A stretch of 22,801 nucleotides of DNA from an uncultured Candidatus Melainabacteria bacterium. Lineage in GTDB: Bacteria; Cyanobacteriota; Vampirovibrionia; Gastranaerophilales; Gastranaerophilaceae. The stretch lies in NCBI GenBank assembly GCA_934747325.1, contig CAKVGW010000027.1, positions 1-22,801 on the forward strand, read 5' to 3'. Below, piece by piece: positions 7,523-15,591 of this stretch (position 1 is its first letter; every line of letters starts with the position of its first letter). The notes under the pieces are model-generated. The model was not told the DNA's origin and searched no databases. It saw only the letters and a program-made list of their open reading frames with translations. Both the position numbers and the translations under genes were made by a program.

Positions 7523-8725
7523 ATGAAAAGATTTATAAAATCAGTTATATTATTATCGGCGGTTGTAATGGCTATCGGGCAAGCATATTCTGCAACTCCG
7601 AGTGAAATGTACGACGATGTTTGGAGAATTGTTAATAAAAAATATTATGACCCGTCTAATAATGCTCAAGATTGGACAAAGTGGCGTTATCGCTACGAAA
7701 ACAAACTTAAAACAAAAGAAGATGCTTATGTAGCAATAGAAACAATGCTTGCAAGCTTAAATGACCCATACACACGATTCTTAGACCCAAAAGAATTTTC
7801 TGAAGAAACGCAATCCATTAAGGGTTCGCTTAAAGGTATCGGTACACAAATCGGTTTAAGAGATGGCGAATTAGTTATTATTGCACCTCTTGAAGATTCT
7901 CCTGCTGAAAGAGCAGGTTTGATGGCAGACGATAAAATCCTTGAGATTAACGGCGAAAGCACAAAAGGAATTAACATTGATGCGGCTGCCGATAAAATCA
8001 GAGGCGAAAAAGGCACAACAGTTACTTTATTAATTCAAAGAAAAGGTGTGCCAAACAAAACTTATAGTGTAGTAAGAGATGAAATCGAAGTTAAATCGGT
8101 TTCTTGCAAACCACCGTTTGAAACAACAAAGATTCCAAATGATATTCAATACATCAGATTGAGTTCATTTATCAGCAAAAACGCTGCAACAGAAATTGAA
8201 AGTATTTTGAATAATTCAAGCAACGTAAAAGGTTATATTTTAGACCTTCGTTCAAACCCTGGCGGACTTTTAACTAACGCGATTTATATTTCGGATATGC
8301 TATTGCGCGGTGGTGTAATTGTTAGCACAGTTGACAGAGATTCATATAAAAGCACGACTCGTGCCAGATACCAACAAGTTACAGATAAGCCGATTGTCGT
8401 TTTAATTAATAAAGGTTCAGCGTCTGCAAGTGAAATCTTAAGTGGAGCGTTAAAAGATAATCATAGAGCTACGATTGTAGGAGAACAGTCTTTCGGGAAA
8501 GGTTTAGTGCAAGAAATTAACCGTTTGCCTGATGAAGCCGGCATGAATATTACAATTCAAAGATATTTAACTCCATCCGGAAGTGATATTCATAAAAAAG
8601 GCATAACTCCTGATGTTGTGGTAGAATTAACTAAGGAAAACGTTGAAGCAAAAGACGACGTTCAGTTAAAGAAAGCTATTGAAATATTGGAAAAAATGAC
8701 ATGTCTTGTACAAAAGAATGGGTAG
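7523..8725 (+). CDS. ctpA: C-terminal processing protease, S41 family, secreted or periplasmic
   Basis: 400 residues. CTPs are Ser-Lys proteases that trim C-termini of envelope proteins. Order of domains: signal peptide (1-23, hydrophobic core ILLSAVVMAIG, cleavage likely near AYSA-TP), a CTP N-terminal helical region with LNDPYTRFLDPKEF (79-92), a PDZ domain (about 95-175) with the GIGTQIG carboxylate-binding loop and SPAERAGL, then the peptidase core. The catalytic Ser301 lies in GSASASEIL, Lys326 in SFGKGLVQ and Gln330 four residues on, the arrangement of the E. coli Prc dyad. SNPGG (244-248) is the usual conserved loop. Length fits the short cyanobacterial/Gram-positive CtpA class. Start: ATG with GAGGAG upstream. 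Its last 25 bases overlap recJ, so the two are probably co-transcribed and translationally coupled. Confidence 0.93.
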   Translation: MKRFIKSVILLSAVVMAIGQAYSATPSEMYDDVWRIVNKKYYDPSNNAQDWTKWRYRYENKLKTKEDAYVAIETMLASLNDPYTRFLDPKEFSEETQSIKGSLKGIGTQIGLRDGELVIIAPLEDSPAERAGLMADDKILEINGESTKGINIDAAADKIRGEKGTTVTLLIQRKGVPNKTYSVVRDEIEVKSVSCKPPFETTKIPNDIQYIRLSSFISKNAATEIESILNNSSNVKGYILDLRSNPGGLLTNAIYISDMLLRGGVIVSTVDRDSYKSTTRARYQQVTDKPIVVLINKGSASASEILSGALKDNHRATIVGEQSFGKGLVQEINRLPDEAGMNITIQRYLTPSGSDIHKKGITPDVVVELTKENVEAKDDVQLKKAIEILEKMTCLVQKNG

Positions 8726-11043
8726 TTCGCGGGGGAAAAGGTAAAACCGAACGAGCAAATTTAATAGATAGATTATTAGAAGTTAGGGGCATTACAACTG
8801 CAGAGGCAAAAAAAGATTTTTTAAACCCTCTTGAGATAACGTTAATGCACCCTAACGCTTTTTGCGATATGCAAAAAGCTGTTGATAGAATTGTTAAAGC
8901 TATAGATGAAAAAGAAAATATTTTAATTTATGGCGATTTTGACGCAGACGGTGTAACATCAACATCTGTATTAATGAAAACATTCAGCTACTTAGGTGCA
9001 AATGTTGATTATTACATTCCTGAGCGTGAAAACGAAGGTCATGGTTTGCACACAAAAGCTTTGGTGCAATTACTTTCACAAAAAAAGCCAAAACTGATAA
9101 TTACAGTTGATAATGGTATAAGTAGCGTTGAAGAAGTTAAATTTATAAACAGTTTTGGACGCGATGTAATTATTACCGATCACCACGAAGCACCTGAAGT
9201 TTTACCTGAAGCGTACGCTATAATTAACCCAAAAGCAATGAATGCACTGGATGAAAAACTTACTCCTCAACAAATTGAGTCGTTAACCTCATTAGCAGGT
9301 GTAGGTGTTGCATTTAAGCTTGCTCAGGCTGTTTTAGAAAGATATGACAAACTGGCTTTCAGTTTAGAAATTTTACCGTTCGTAACTGTTGGTACGATTG
9401 CCGATATTGTTCCACTTATCGGAGAAAACAGATATTACGTTACAAAAGGTTTGGAACTAATTGCAGCTGGCAAACACTATGGTTTAAAAAGAATGCTTGA
9501 TGTCGCAGGAGTTGGAACTGATAACGGTTTAACAGCCGAACAAATCGCTTTTACTATAGCACCTAGAATCAACGCATCAGGTAGAATTGATACGGTTGAT
9601 AACGCTATTAAAGTTATGATTTCTGAAAACAAACAAGAAATTGAAATGGCTATTATTTCGCTTGAAAACTTTAATAAACTGCGTCAGGAAATGTGTTCTA
9701 ATACTTTTGCAGAAGCTGATGAAATGTGGCGCGCGTCAAAAAGTCGAGATAATGCGATTGTTTTATTCTCTAAAGACTGGCATGTCGGAATTGTCGGAAT
9801 TGTAGCGTCTAAATTTGTTGAAAAATATTATAAGCCGACTTTTATAATGAACTATTCGGAAGAAACAAAAATGTTTCGCTGTTCAGCGCGTGGCGTAAAA
9901 GAATTAAACTTATATGACATCATATCGAACATTTCAGAATATTTAGAAGGATTTGGCGGACACCAATTGGCGGCAGGATTTGCGTTTAGTGAAGAAAAAG
10001 CAAGTTTTGAAACCGTTAAAAAAGCGTTAAATAAAACTATTGATGAAATGCTGAACGGACAAAAATTAAACCCATCTCTTGAGGTTGATTTAGAGCTTTC
10101 AATAGATGAAGTTGATGTAGGTTTAGTAGAAGAAATATCTAAACTTGAACCTTTCGGCGCATCGAACCCTTCTCCAACATTTGTTGTAAATAATTTGACT
10201 TTGAAAGAAAAGAAGTTGATGGGTTCAACAAAAGACCATTTAAAACTTATTGTTGACACTCCAAATGGCACAATGGATTGTGTTTGGTGGTCAAGAGGCG
10301 ATATTCCTCTTATTCAGGGTGATAAATTGGATATTGCATTTGCTCCGCAACTGAATACTTTTAACGGTGTAACTTCTGTTCAATTAATCTTAAAAGATGT
10401 TCACTCCGACGCCTTAGTTCAAGAGGAAGAAGTTAAGACCAAAATTTATGACCACAGAAAGAAAACAAATATTCTAGCACAGGTTAATGACTACATCAAA
10501 AATTCTAAGCTATCTATATGCGCTTTTGTCGAAGACAGGGCAATTATGGAAGGTCTTAAACCGTTCAAGAATATTTGTGAACATATTGCAAACAGAAACA
10601 GTGCAAACAAGAGTGACGTTTTGATGTTCTTTGATTATCCGGCGGACGAAGATGTTATGCAAAATCTTATGACAACAGTTGCACCTGATGCAATTCATTA
10701 CATGAGATATCAAAATAACAAATACAATGAAGAACAAATTTTAAAAATGTTTTCCGGCATGATTAGATATACTTGTAATACGCTTGACGGAAATTTCGAT
10801 TTAGAAAGAGCTTCAACTGCGCTCGGCGTAAACAATCCTGTAATTGAAACAATGCTTGAAATGTTTGAAGACACAGGCATGATTAAGATTAAAGAACGTA
10901 ACGAAGACGCTTTTAAGATTGAATTTGTACAAGCGGTTGAATTATCAAAAACCCTTCATACAATGAAATATGCAGAATTTGTAGAACTTATGAATACAAT
11001 TAATGATTATAAAAATAAATTTATGACTATAGATATTGTGTAG
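8701..11043 (+). CDS. recJ: single-stranded-DNA-specific exonuclease RecJ, long form
   Basis: 780 residues. RecJ degrades single-stranded DNA 5' to 3' in recombination, base-excision and mismatch repair. DHH-family metal motifs are intact: DFDADGVTS (79-87), DNGISS (137-142) and TDHHE (159-163), with Asp residues that bind Mn/Mg. GGHQLAAGF (about 418-426) marks the DHHA1 domain, followed by the OB-type domain near 460-570. The final ~200 residues are extra compared with E. coli RecJ (about 577) and make it similar in length to B. subtilis RecJ (786) with its RecJ_C extension. The ATG lies inside the protease gene, so translation is likely coupled. Placed after mutL and the protease gene, it fits a DNA-repair cluster. 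Confidence 0.95.
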   Translation: MSCTKEWVVRGGKGKTERANLIDRLLEVRGITTAEAKKDFLNPLEITLMHPNAFCDMQKAVDRIVKAIDEKENILIYGDFDADGVTSTSVLMKTFSYLGANVDYYIPERENEGHGLHTKALVQLLSQKKPKLIITVDNGISSVEEVKFINSFGRDVIITDHHEAPEVLPEAYAIINPKAMNALDEKLTPQQIESLTSLAGVGVAFKLAQAVLERYDKLAFSLEILPFVTVGTIADIVPLIGENRYYVTKGLELIAAGKHYGLKRMLDVAGVGTDNGLTAEQIAFTIAPRINASGRIDTVDNAIKVMISENKQEIEMAIISLENFNKLRQEMCSNTFAEADEMWRASKSRDNAIVLFSKDWHVGIVGIVASKFVEKYYKPTFIMNYSEETKMFRCSARGVKELNLYDIISNISEYLEGFGGHQLAAGFAFSEEKASFETVKKALNKTIDEMLNGQKLNPSLEVDLELSIDEVDVGLVEEISKLEPFGASNPSPTFVVNNLTLKEKKLMGSTKDHLKLIVDTPNGTMDCVWWSRGDIPLIQGDKLDIAFAPQLNTFNGVTSVQLILKDVHSDALVQEEEVKTKIYDHRKKTNILAQVNDYIKNSKLSICAFVEDRAIMEGLKPFKNICEHIANRNSANKSDVLMFFDYPADEDVMQNLMTTVAPDAIHYMRYQNNKYNEEQILKMFSGMIRYTCNTLDGNFDLERASTALGVNNPVIETMLEMFEDTGMIKIKERNEDAFKIEFVQAVELSKTLHTMKYAEFVELMNTINDYKNKFMTIDIV

Positions 11044-11053
11044 GAGTTTAAGT

Positions 11054-11215
11054 ATGAAAATTAGCGCAGTTGATAGTGTAAAAGCTGCTAAAATTGAAAA
11101 GCTAATAAAAAAAGTACAAGAATCTGTTAATCCTGATTTAAAAACCACTGCGGAAATTTACGTTGAAATGGAAAACATCGGGCTAGAGAATATCTTAGCC
11201 TACTTTTCAAAATAA
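11054..11215 (+). CDS. 53-residue hypothetical protein downstream of recJ
   Basis: The frame begins with ATG preceded by TAGGAG with seven bases between, a strong ribosome binding site overlapping the recJ stop codon. The product starts MKISAVDSVKAAKIEKLIKK and ends ENIGLENILAYFSK. It is small, charged and probably entirely helical, with no cysteines, signal peptide or membrane segment. The 10-base gap to recJ implies co-transcription. I do not recognise a family. The good binding site and operon position are the reasons to accept it. Confidence 0.6.
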   Translation: MKISAVDSVKAAKIEKLIKKVQESVNPDLKTTAEIYVEMENIGLENILAYFSK

Positions 11216-11236
11216 ACTGTGACTATTAAAAATTAG

Positions 11237-11863
11237 TTATTTTATATTAGGAAATGCGTAAATAACTCCTTCGTCACTTCTCCATCTCATATAACCTGTT
11301 TTTGGAGTCTTGTCAATATCAAAAACTGAAACTAAAGCCCAATTTCCTCGTACTGCTGTTAGTTTTATTTGTTTTACATAATTTAATTTAGCAACATTCT
11401 GCGATGTTTCTTCACTTTTTGAACGCAAAACTTCGATTTCATCAGGCGCATCTTTAAATAATCTTAAACCGTATTTTCTACCATACATATTGTAAAAACT
11501 TAACCATGGCAAAAATTGAAATCTATCTTCTGTTAGAACCCAACCTCTTGCGCCCGTAAATTTATCATAAATAACCTCTACCCAACCGTCATCACCAATA
11601 TCTGAAACATACAAAAAGCCAAGTTTTTTTTCATTTAATAATAATGCAAAAATTCCATCAGGCATAGTTTCAGCCTTATATGAAAAATTAAAAGATTTTA
11701 TTGCTTTAGAATTCGCTTCCGGCTCTGAATAAATTGTTATGTTATCACCGGTTTGATACATACCAATCGCATCTTTTGGAATTGTATTAACATAAAAAGG
11801 CATCACATCCGCAAAAACAGGTAACATAAACATCATGCACAATACAAGCAAAAATCTTTTCAT
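11237..11863 (-). CDS. secreted SH3-like domain protein
   Basis: 208 residues. The N-terminus MKRFLLVLCMMFMLPVFADV is a clear signal peptide, with cleavage likely near residue 18-19. The mature part starts with GDNITIYSEPEANSKAIKSF, typical of the first strands of a bacterial SH3 (SH3b) fold, and continues with DDGWVEVIYDKFTGARGWVL, the characteristic strand pair of such domains. A second beta-rich half (VKQIKLTAVRGNWALVSV ... GYMRWRSDEG) may be another SH3-like repeat. Such domains usually bind cell-wall peptides or partner envelope proteins; no catalytic domain is present. GAGG lies about ten bases before the ATG. It converges on the small gene at 11054-11215 and is separated from the next minus-strand gene by a large hairpin. 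Confidence 0.6.
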   Translation of the reverse strand: MKRFLLVLCMMFMLPVFADVMPFYVNTIPKDAIGMYQTGDNITIYSEPEANSKAIKSFNFSYKAETMPDGIFALLLNEKKLGFLYVSDIGDDGWVEVIYDKFTGARGWVLTEDRFQFLPWLSFYNMYGRKYGLRLFKDAPDEIEVLRSKSEETSQNVAKLNYVKQIKLTAVRGNWALVSVFDIDKTPKTGYMRWRSDEGVIYAFPNIK

Positions 11864-11984
11864 TTTAATAGCCTCACTTTTTTGTTATTTTAACATTTAA
11901 TATTCTATAATACAACGACAGGGAGAAGGAAAATGTTTATTTAATCTGGAGGAAAACTTTTTAACAAAAAAAGGATATACAATA

Positions 11985-12046
11985 TTGAACTGAAACCCTA
12001 AAACCGACTTTTTTTTACTTTGTCTAGTTTTAGGGTTTCAGTTCAA
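11985..12046. repeat. 20-bp perfect inverted repeat, large hairpin, possible terminator
   Basis: Arms 11985-12004 and 12027-12046 are exact reverse complements over 20 bp around a 22-base loop containing eight consecutive T. It lies between two same-direction minus-strand genes, downstream of the AMIN-like gene. Minus-strand transcripts meet the stem and then TATTGTATATCC plus seven T, so weak termination is possible. The stem is far longer than the other terminators here, so it could also be a mobile-element remnant or an RNase III processing site. Confidence 0.7.
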
Positions 12047-12071
12047 AAATCATCTTTTTTATTAATCTTTG

Positions 12072-13121
12072 TTATTTTAAATTACTTTTATTTAAGCTAG
12101 CCTTTAAACCTTGCGCCAAATCGTGGCGTCCGCTTTTTTCGTAAATTGCAGTCATTGATTCTAAAAACTTAAGGTTATCAATATTTGGATTTGATTGATT
12201 TACAGGAGCTGTATTAACAGGTGTTGTATTTTTTCTAACTGCTTGTTGAAGAGCTGTTGCTTGTCTTTGAGGTTGGCTCATTGTTTGAACATTTTGTTGT
12301 GACATCGGATTTACAAAATTTCTCAATCTTGGATTATGAATTGGAGCTTCTGATTCATAAGGATTTCTGTTTTCTCTTTGATAAGCATTTAAACCATAAT
12401 TAACAGTTGTGAATGGTTTTTCAGGAGCTACATAAGAAGAACCGATTTGTTGAGCACCTTTGTACATTTCAATTTCTCTATCCGTTAAGCTTTGAGAAAG
12501 ACCAATTTTCATATCTGGTTCTTTGCGTTTAAATAAGCGTACAACAGCAAATGCCAACAAGCCAACTAAACCAAAAGAAACAGCTTTGTTTGCAGTATCA
12601 GATACAGTGTCTTCGTCAACGGAATCCTTAATACCTTCTACAGCAGAAGATTTTTGTAAGCGTTGAAACAAGCTTGATGTTTTAGTTTGGCTCATATCTT
12701 CTTTGTAAATTGGAGCATAGCTTTCAATAGGATTGCTCAATTTAACACTTTGTGCTTCAGCTTTCTTAGGCATTACAGGAGCTAAAGAATCAAAAGAAAC
12801 GCTTGCACCTGCAGCATTTTCTGCTTGGAAAAATATACTAACACCATTATTTCCCGCAGGTTCTACCATAACCGTATCTACGTTTGACACGTTGTTATAA
12901 ACAGTGTTTAGAGTTTTAGAAGCTCTAATATCTTTCATATTCAATGTAATTTGATTTGGTGCTTTAACGGTTTTCTTAACATCAACCGCTTTATCCGAAA
13001 CCAAAACAATATTATATGTATCTTTAACAGGAACAATTTCTATTGACTGCAAAACATTTTCTTCTGCAGAAACTGCCAACATAGACAAAAACATTCCTAA
13101 AAACAACAACGTTCTCTTCAT
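12072..13121 (-). CDS. AMIN-like domain bitopic membrane protein
   Basis: 349 residues from the ATG at 13121, preceded by a purine-rich GGGAGAGAG site. A longer frame reaching 13181 lacks a better start and would bury the signal peptide. Layout: signal peptide (1-19, MKRTLLFLGMFLSMLAVSAE), a beta-rich periplasmic domain (22-112) that resembles AMIN domains (LQSIEIVPVKDTYNIVLVSD, then QITLNMKDI), a linker, one membrane helix (about 180-197, SFGLVGLLAFAVVRLFKRK), and a 150-residue Gln/Asn/Pro-rich cytoplasmic tail ending in a short helix. AMIN domains localise proteins to the periplasm, often through peptidoglycan. The same topology, and its position not far from flagellar genes, recalls the export-gate protein FliO of some lineages, but no sequence match is claimed. 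Confidence 0.6.
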   Translation of the reverse strand: MKRTLLFLGMFLSMLAVSAEENVLQSIEIVPVKDTYNIVLVSDKAVDVKKTVKAPNQITLNMKDIRASKTLNTVYNNVSNVDTVMVEPAGNNGVSIFFQAENAAGASVSFDSLAPVMPKKAEAQSVKLSNPIESYAPIYKEDMSQTKTSSLFQRLQKSSAVEGIKDSVDEDTVSDTANKAVSFGLVGLLAFAVVRLFKRKEPDMKIGLSQSLTDREIEMYKGAQQIGSSYVAPEKPFTTVNYGLNAYQRENRNPYESEAPIHNPRLRNFVNPMSQQNVQTMSQPQRQATALQQAVRKNTTPVNTAPVNQSNPNIDNLKFLESMTAIYEKSGRHDLAQGLKASLNKSNLK

Positions 13122-13161
13122 AATAGTATACTCTCTCTCCCTTAATATTAGTCTACTAAAT

Positions 13162-13177
13162 TGGCATGCCCATGCCA
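13162..13177. promoter_or_regulatory. operator-like dyad (7 bp, 2-bp spacer)
   Basis: TGGCATG (13162-13168) and CATGCCA (13171-13177) form a perfect dyad 41-56 bases upstream of the AMIN-like gene's ATG, which is near where its promoter should be. It is too short and unaccompanied by a T-run to be a terminator. Confidence 0.4.
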
Positions 13178-13207
13178 TCAATCAAGGGGTTATATTTTGG
13201 GATATAT

Positions 13208-13231
13208 CATATAGACCAAATGGTCTATATG
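13208..13231. promoter_or_regulatory. operator-like dyad (11 bp, 2-bp spacer)
   Basis: CATATAGACCA (13208-13218) and TGGTCTATATG (13221-13231) are perfect reverse complements separated by AA. The core TAGACC-N4-GGTCTA resembles, from memory, operators of TetR-family repressors such as NemR. It lies upstream of the AMIN-like gene; the regulator is not in the window. Confidence 0.5.
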
Positions 13232-13265
13232 GATTAATTGTTTTAGCAACTATAAAATAGAAATA

Positions 13266-13297
13266 AAAAAGGGTGCGCTCTCGAGCGCACCCTTTTT
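13266..13297. terminator. strong bidirectional terminator after the diguanylate cyclase gene
   Basis: AAAAA-GGGTGCGCTC (13266-13280), TC, GAGCGCACCC-TTTTT (13283-13297): a 10-bp GC-rich stem with A and T tracts on both sides. It sits 54 bases past the stop codon of the minus-strand cyclase gene and would isolate it from the AMIN-like gene. Confidence 0.92.
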
Positions 13298-13350
13298 AAT
13301 AAAATATTTTAAAACAATTTTCCACTTTCCATTTTCAATTGTCCATTGTA

Positions 13351-15159
13351 TCAGTATCTTCCAACCTGATTCCTACCGTGTTCTTTTGCATAATACAAAC
13401 CTTTATCTGCCCATTCAATCAAATCTTGTGGAGTTTGAGCATTTTCAGGGAAAGTCGCAACTCCAAGGCTTATTGTTACAGGTGCGGTATCTACCGGTGT
13501 TAAATGAAACGGTTTTTCAGCAATTGCTTTACAAATTCTGTTTGCGTGATTCATTGCTTCTTCTGCAGAAGTATTAGGAAGTATAATACTCATTTCTTCA
13601 CCACCATATCTGCAAACATAATCAGTTGTTCTTGAGTTCTTTTTAAGAATTTGTGCAACTTGTCTTAAAACCGCATCGCCTGCTTGGTGGCCATAAGTAT
13701 CATTAAATTTCTTAAAGAAATCAATATCCGCAATAATTAATGAGAAAGGTTGATTGTATCTTCTTGCGATATCCATTTGCTTTCTTAAGGTATCTTGAAA
13801 ATATCTGTGATTATAAAGTTCTGTTAAACCATCTATTGTAGCTAATTTGTATTGATATTCAAAATCTCTGGCTTTCATTAAATATTTAGCCAAGAATGAT
13901 AGTGCAAAAGCTGCCATTATTGCCAATGTCGGTAATACAACAGGAATCCACAAGTTATATAATTCCATCGCATAAAAAGAAATAAATAAATATGCTATTG
14001 CAAATAATGAAGTTGACAAAAACGCAAACAATGTAGAAGTTGAAAGCATTACAATAGCACCAACCAAAGCTATAACACCTGCAATAATCAACACATTTGT
14101 TATTGTTGAAGTTTTATGAATAAAATTATCGTCTAACATATTATTAAAGAATGTTGCGTGAACTTCTACACCGGGGTAAACATTATTTTGTACAGGAACA
14201 CTTTTATTATCTTGCAAAGCCATTGCAGTCGTTCCTATAATAATAATTTTATCTTTGAATTCATAACCGCTTTTTTGTCCACCTTGCATTTCGTTTACCA
14301 ATTTATACATTGGAACCATTGTATGTGTTTCACTTGGACCGTACCAATTAAGAATTGCTTCTCCATTTTTTGTTAGAGGAATTTTTGTATCACTTACCAA
14401 TAAATTAGAAAATTTATCAATCGTAAATTCGTTATTATGGCTTTCATTTAAGTAATCAGCACCGGCTTTAAATGACATAAACGGATAATATTTTCCTTTA
14501 TACGGAATAAAAGGAGATACTGTTCTTATTATCCCATCATTATTTCTTGTTACATTTGTCATTCCTACGTTAACTTTACCATTAAGAAGTTCTGCTAAAA
14601 CAGGTCTGCAATTTGTATATTCTTGAGGGATTTTTACACGAGAATTGTTTTCAAGTTTTACTTCTAATCTTTCAGGTAAATCAATAGGTTTTCTAACATC
14701 TGCGGTTTGAGTATCAAAATTCATACCTGTATAAATGTTAGGATATTTATTCATCGCACTAATTAGAGCATTATCAGAATCTTTAGACGCTCGCATTGAT
14801 TTAATAAACAACAAATCAAAAATTATTGCTTGAGGTTTTTGAGCCTCCAAGTAATTAATCATATCGCCGTAAACATTTCTTGGAATAGGCCATTCGCCAT
14901 ATTTGTCCCATAAATATTCAAGGCTCGCATCATCAACCGCCAAAACCACAATATCAGAATTTGGATTTGGATGTCTTTTTATATGAAGCACTTGCCTATA
15001 ATCAAAACTTCTGTTTTCAGCTACATCAAAAAATGACACAAGTCCGTGTCTTAAAGTACTGTTATTCTGCAACAAAACGAAACCTATTAAAAGCGCCGCC
15101 AAAACCAGCAACAAATAAGTTCCGAAAATAAACCACTTCGTCTTTACCAAATTTTTCAA
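13351..15159 (-). CDS. CHASE2-GGDEF diguanylate cyclase
   Basis: 602 residues from a TTG codon with AAGGAGAGG five bases upstream, which decides the start. Layout: membrane helix (about 10-31); extracytoplasmic CHASE2 sensor domain (about 45-345) with IVVLAVDDASLEYL, GEWPIPRNVYGDMI and KPQAIIFDLLF; three membrane helices (about 353-373, 375-397 and 402-425); then a cytoplasmic GGDEF domain (about 435-602). The active-site motif is GGEEM (519-523), with Met where Phe is usual. The metal-binding Asp is in IADIDFFKKFND (476-487), and an RxxD inhibitory site, RTTD (510-513), lies five residues before the motif. It should make cyclic di-GMP from GTP with product feedback, in response to an unknown extracellular cue. 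Cyclic di-GMP commonly controls motility, consistent with nearby flagellar genes. A 53-codon frame precedes it in the same direction. Confidence 0.93.
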   Translation of the reverse strand: MKNLVKTKWFIFGTYLLLVLAALLIGFVLLQNNSTLRHGLVSFFDVAENRSFDYRQVLHIKRHPNPNSDIVVLAVDDASLEYLWDKYGEWPIPRNVYGDMINYLEAQKPQAIIFDLLFIKSMRASKDSDNALISAMNKYPNIYTGMNFDTQTADVRKPIDLPERLEVKLENNSRVKIPQEYTNCRPVLAELLNGKVNVGMTNVTRNNDGIIRTVSPFIPYKGKYYPFMSFKAGADYLNESHNNEFTIDKFSNLLVSDTKIPLTKNGEAILNWYGPSETHTMVPMYKLVNEMQGGQKSGYEFKDKIIIIGTTAMALQDNKSVPVQNNVYPGVEVHATFFNNMLDDNFIHKTSTITNVLIIAGVIALVGAIVMLSTSTLFAFLSTSLFAIAYLFISFYAMELYNLWIPVVLPTLAIMAAFALSFLAKYLMKARDFEYQYKLATIDGLTELYNHRYFQDTLRKQMDIARRYNQPFSLIIADIDFFKKFNDTYGHQAGDAVLRQVAQILKKNSRTTDYVCRYGGEEMSIILPNTSAEEAMNHANRICKAIAEKPFHLTPVDTAPVTISLGVATFPENAQTPQDLIEWADKGLYYAKEHGRNQVGRY

Positions 15160-15189
15160 GATTACCTCTCCTTGGCTCAGCTAAAATAC

Positions 15190-15351
15190 TTAAGCTCCGG
15201 TATAGTTAATCTTTGTTTTCTTTGCAATAAGCTTATCAACGCGAATTGTTTTCTCAATCAGCGTATTGTTGAGTTTCAAAACTTCAGTTGATTTAAGCAA
15301 ATCCAAAGGGTTTAATAAGTATTTTAGTAAGCATTCTTCATGTAAGTTCAT
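15190..15351 (-). CDS. 53-residue hypothetical protein upstream of the diguanylate cyclase
   Basis: A minus-strand frame from ATG (15351) to TAA (15190) encodes MNLHEECLLKYLLNPLDLLK and ends TKINYTGA. It is followed after 30 bases by the TTG start of the cyclase. The product is amphipathic and helical, with no membrane segment. An in-frame stop lies immediately upstream, fixing the ATG as the first start, but no Shine-Dalgarno precedes it. It may be a small cotranscribed partner or leader peptide of the cyclase, or a chance frame. Confidence 0.42.
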   Translation of the reverse strand: MNLHEECLLKYLLNPLDLLKSTEVLKLNNTLIEKTIRVDKLIAKKTKINYTGA

Positions 15352-15412
15352 ATTTTATTAGGACGACAAATGTTGACTTTTCTTGAAGGATTATTAAAAA
15401 AATAGTACAAAC

Positions 15413-15557
15413 GGATGAATATAGACACCCTAGCCCTCTCCTGTAAGGAGAGCGGATTCTCGGTAGGGCGTAAGCCCGTAAGGTGGCGGTCAGACGTTAC
15501 TCTGCCGACACCCCGAATAATCCAAGACAGGGCTAGGGTGAGGTGTCTACATCCATC
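15413..15557. mobile_element. GC-rich palindromic element, probable MITE-like insertion
   Basis: An imperfect terminal inverted repeat links 15413-15437 (GGATGAATATAGACACC, then CTAGCCCT) with 15529-15557 (AGGGCTAGGGTG, then AGGTGTCTACATCCATCC). Inside are a hairpin CTCTCC-TGTAA-GGAGAG (15435-15451), a GGGC-GTAA-GCCC tetraloop hairpin (15466-15477) and other short pairings. The segment is clearly richer in G+C than everything around it. CAAACG occurs on both sides (15408-15413 and 15561-15566), a candidate target duplication that is offset by two bases on the right. No transposase is encoded; both long frames across it are artefacts of the palindrome. It fills the stretch between the small gene at 15351 and fliE. 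Confidence 0.6.
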
Positions 15558-15591
15558 CACCAAACGAACGATTTTTTATAAAAAATCTCAA

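Noticed and set aside
9852..10271. Long minus-strand frame opposite recJ
   Set aside because: Serine/phenylalanine-rich shadow of the recJ codons with no start signal.
11985..12046. Possible CRISPR repeat
   Set aside because: Only one inverted pair exists, with no spacer-repeat periodicity and no cas gene nearby.
13122..13181. Twenty-residue N-terminal extension of the AMIN-like protein
   Set aside because: It would hide a clear signal peptide and runs through the operator-like dyad at 13162-13177.
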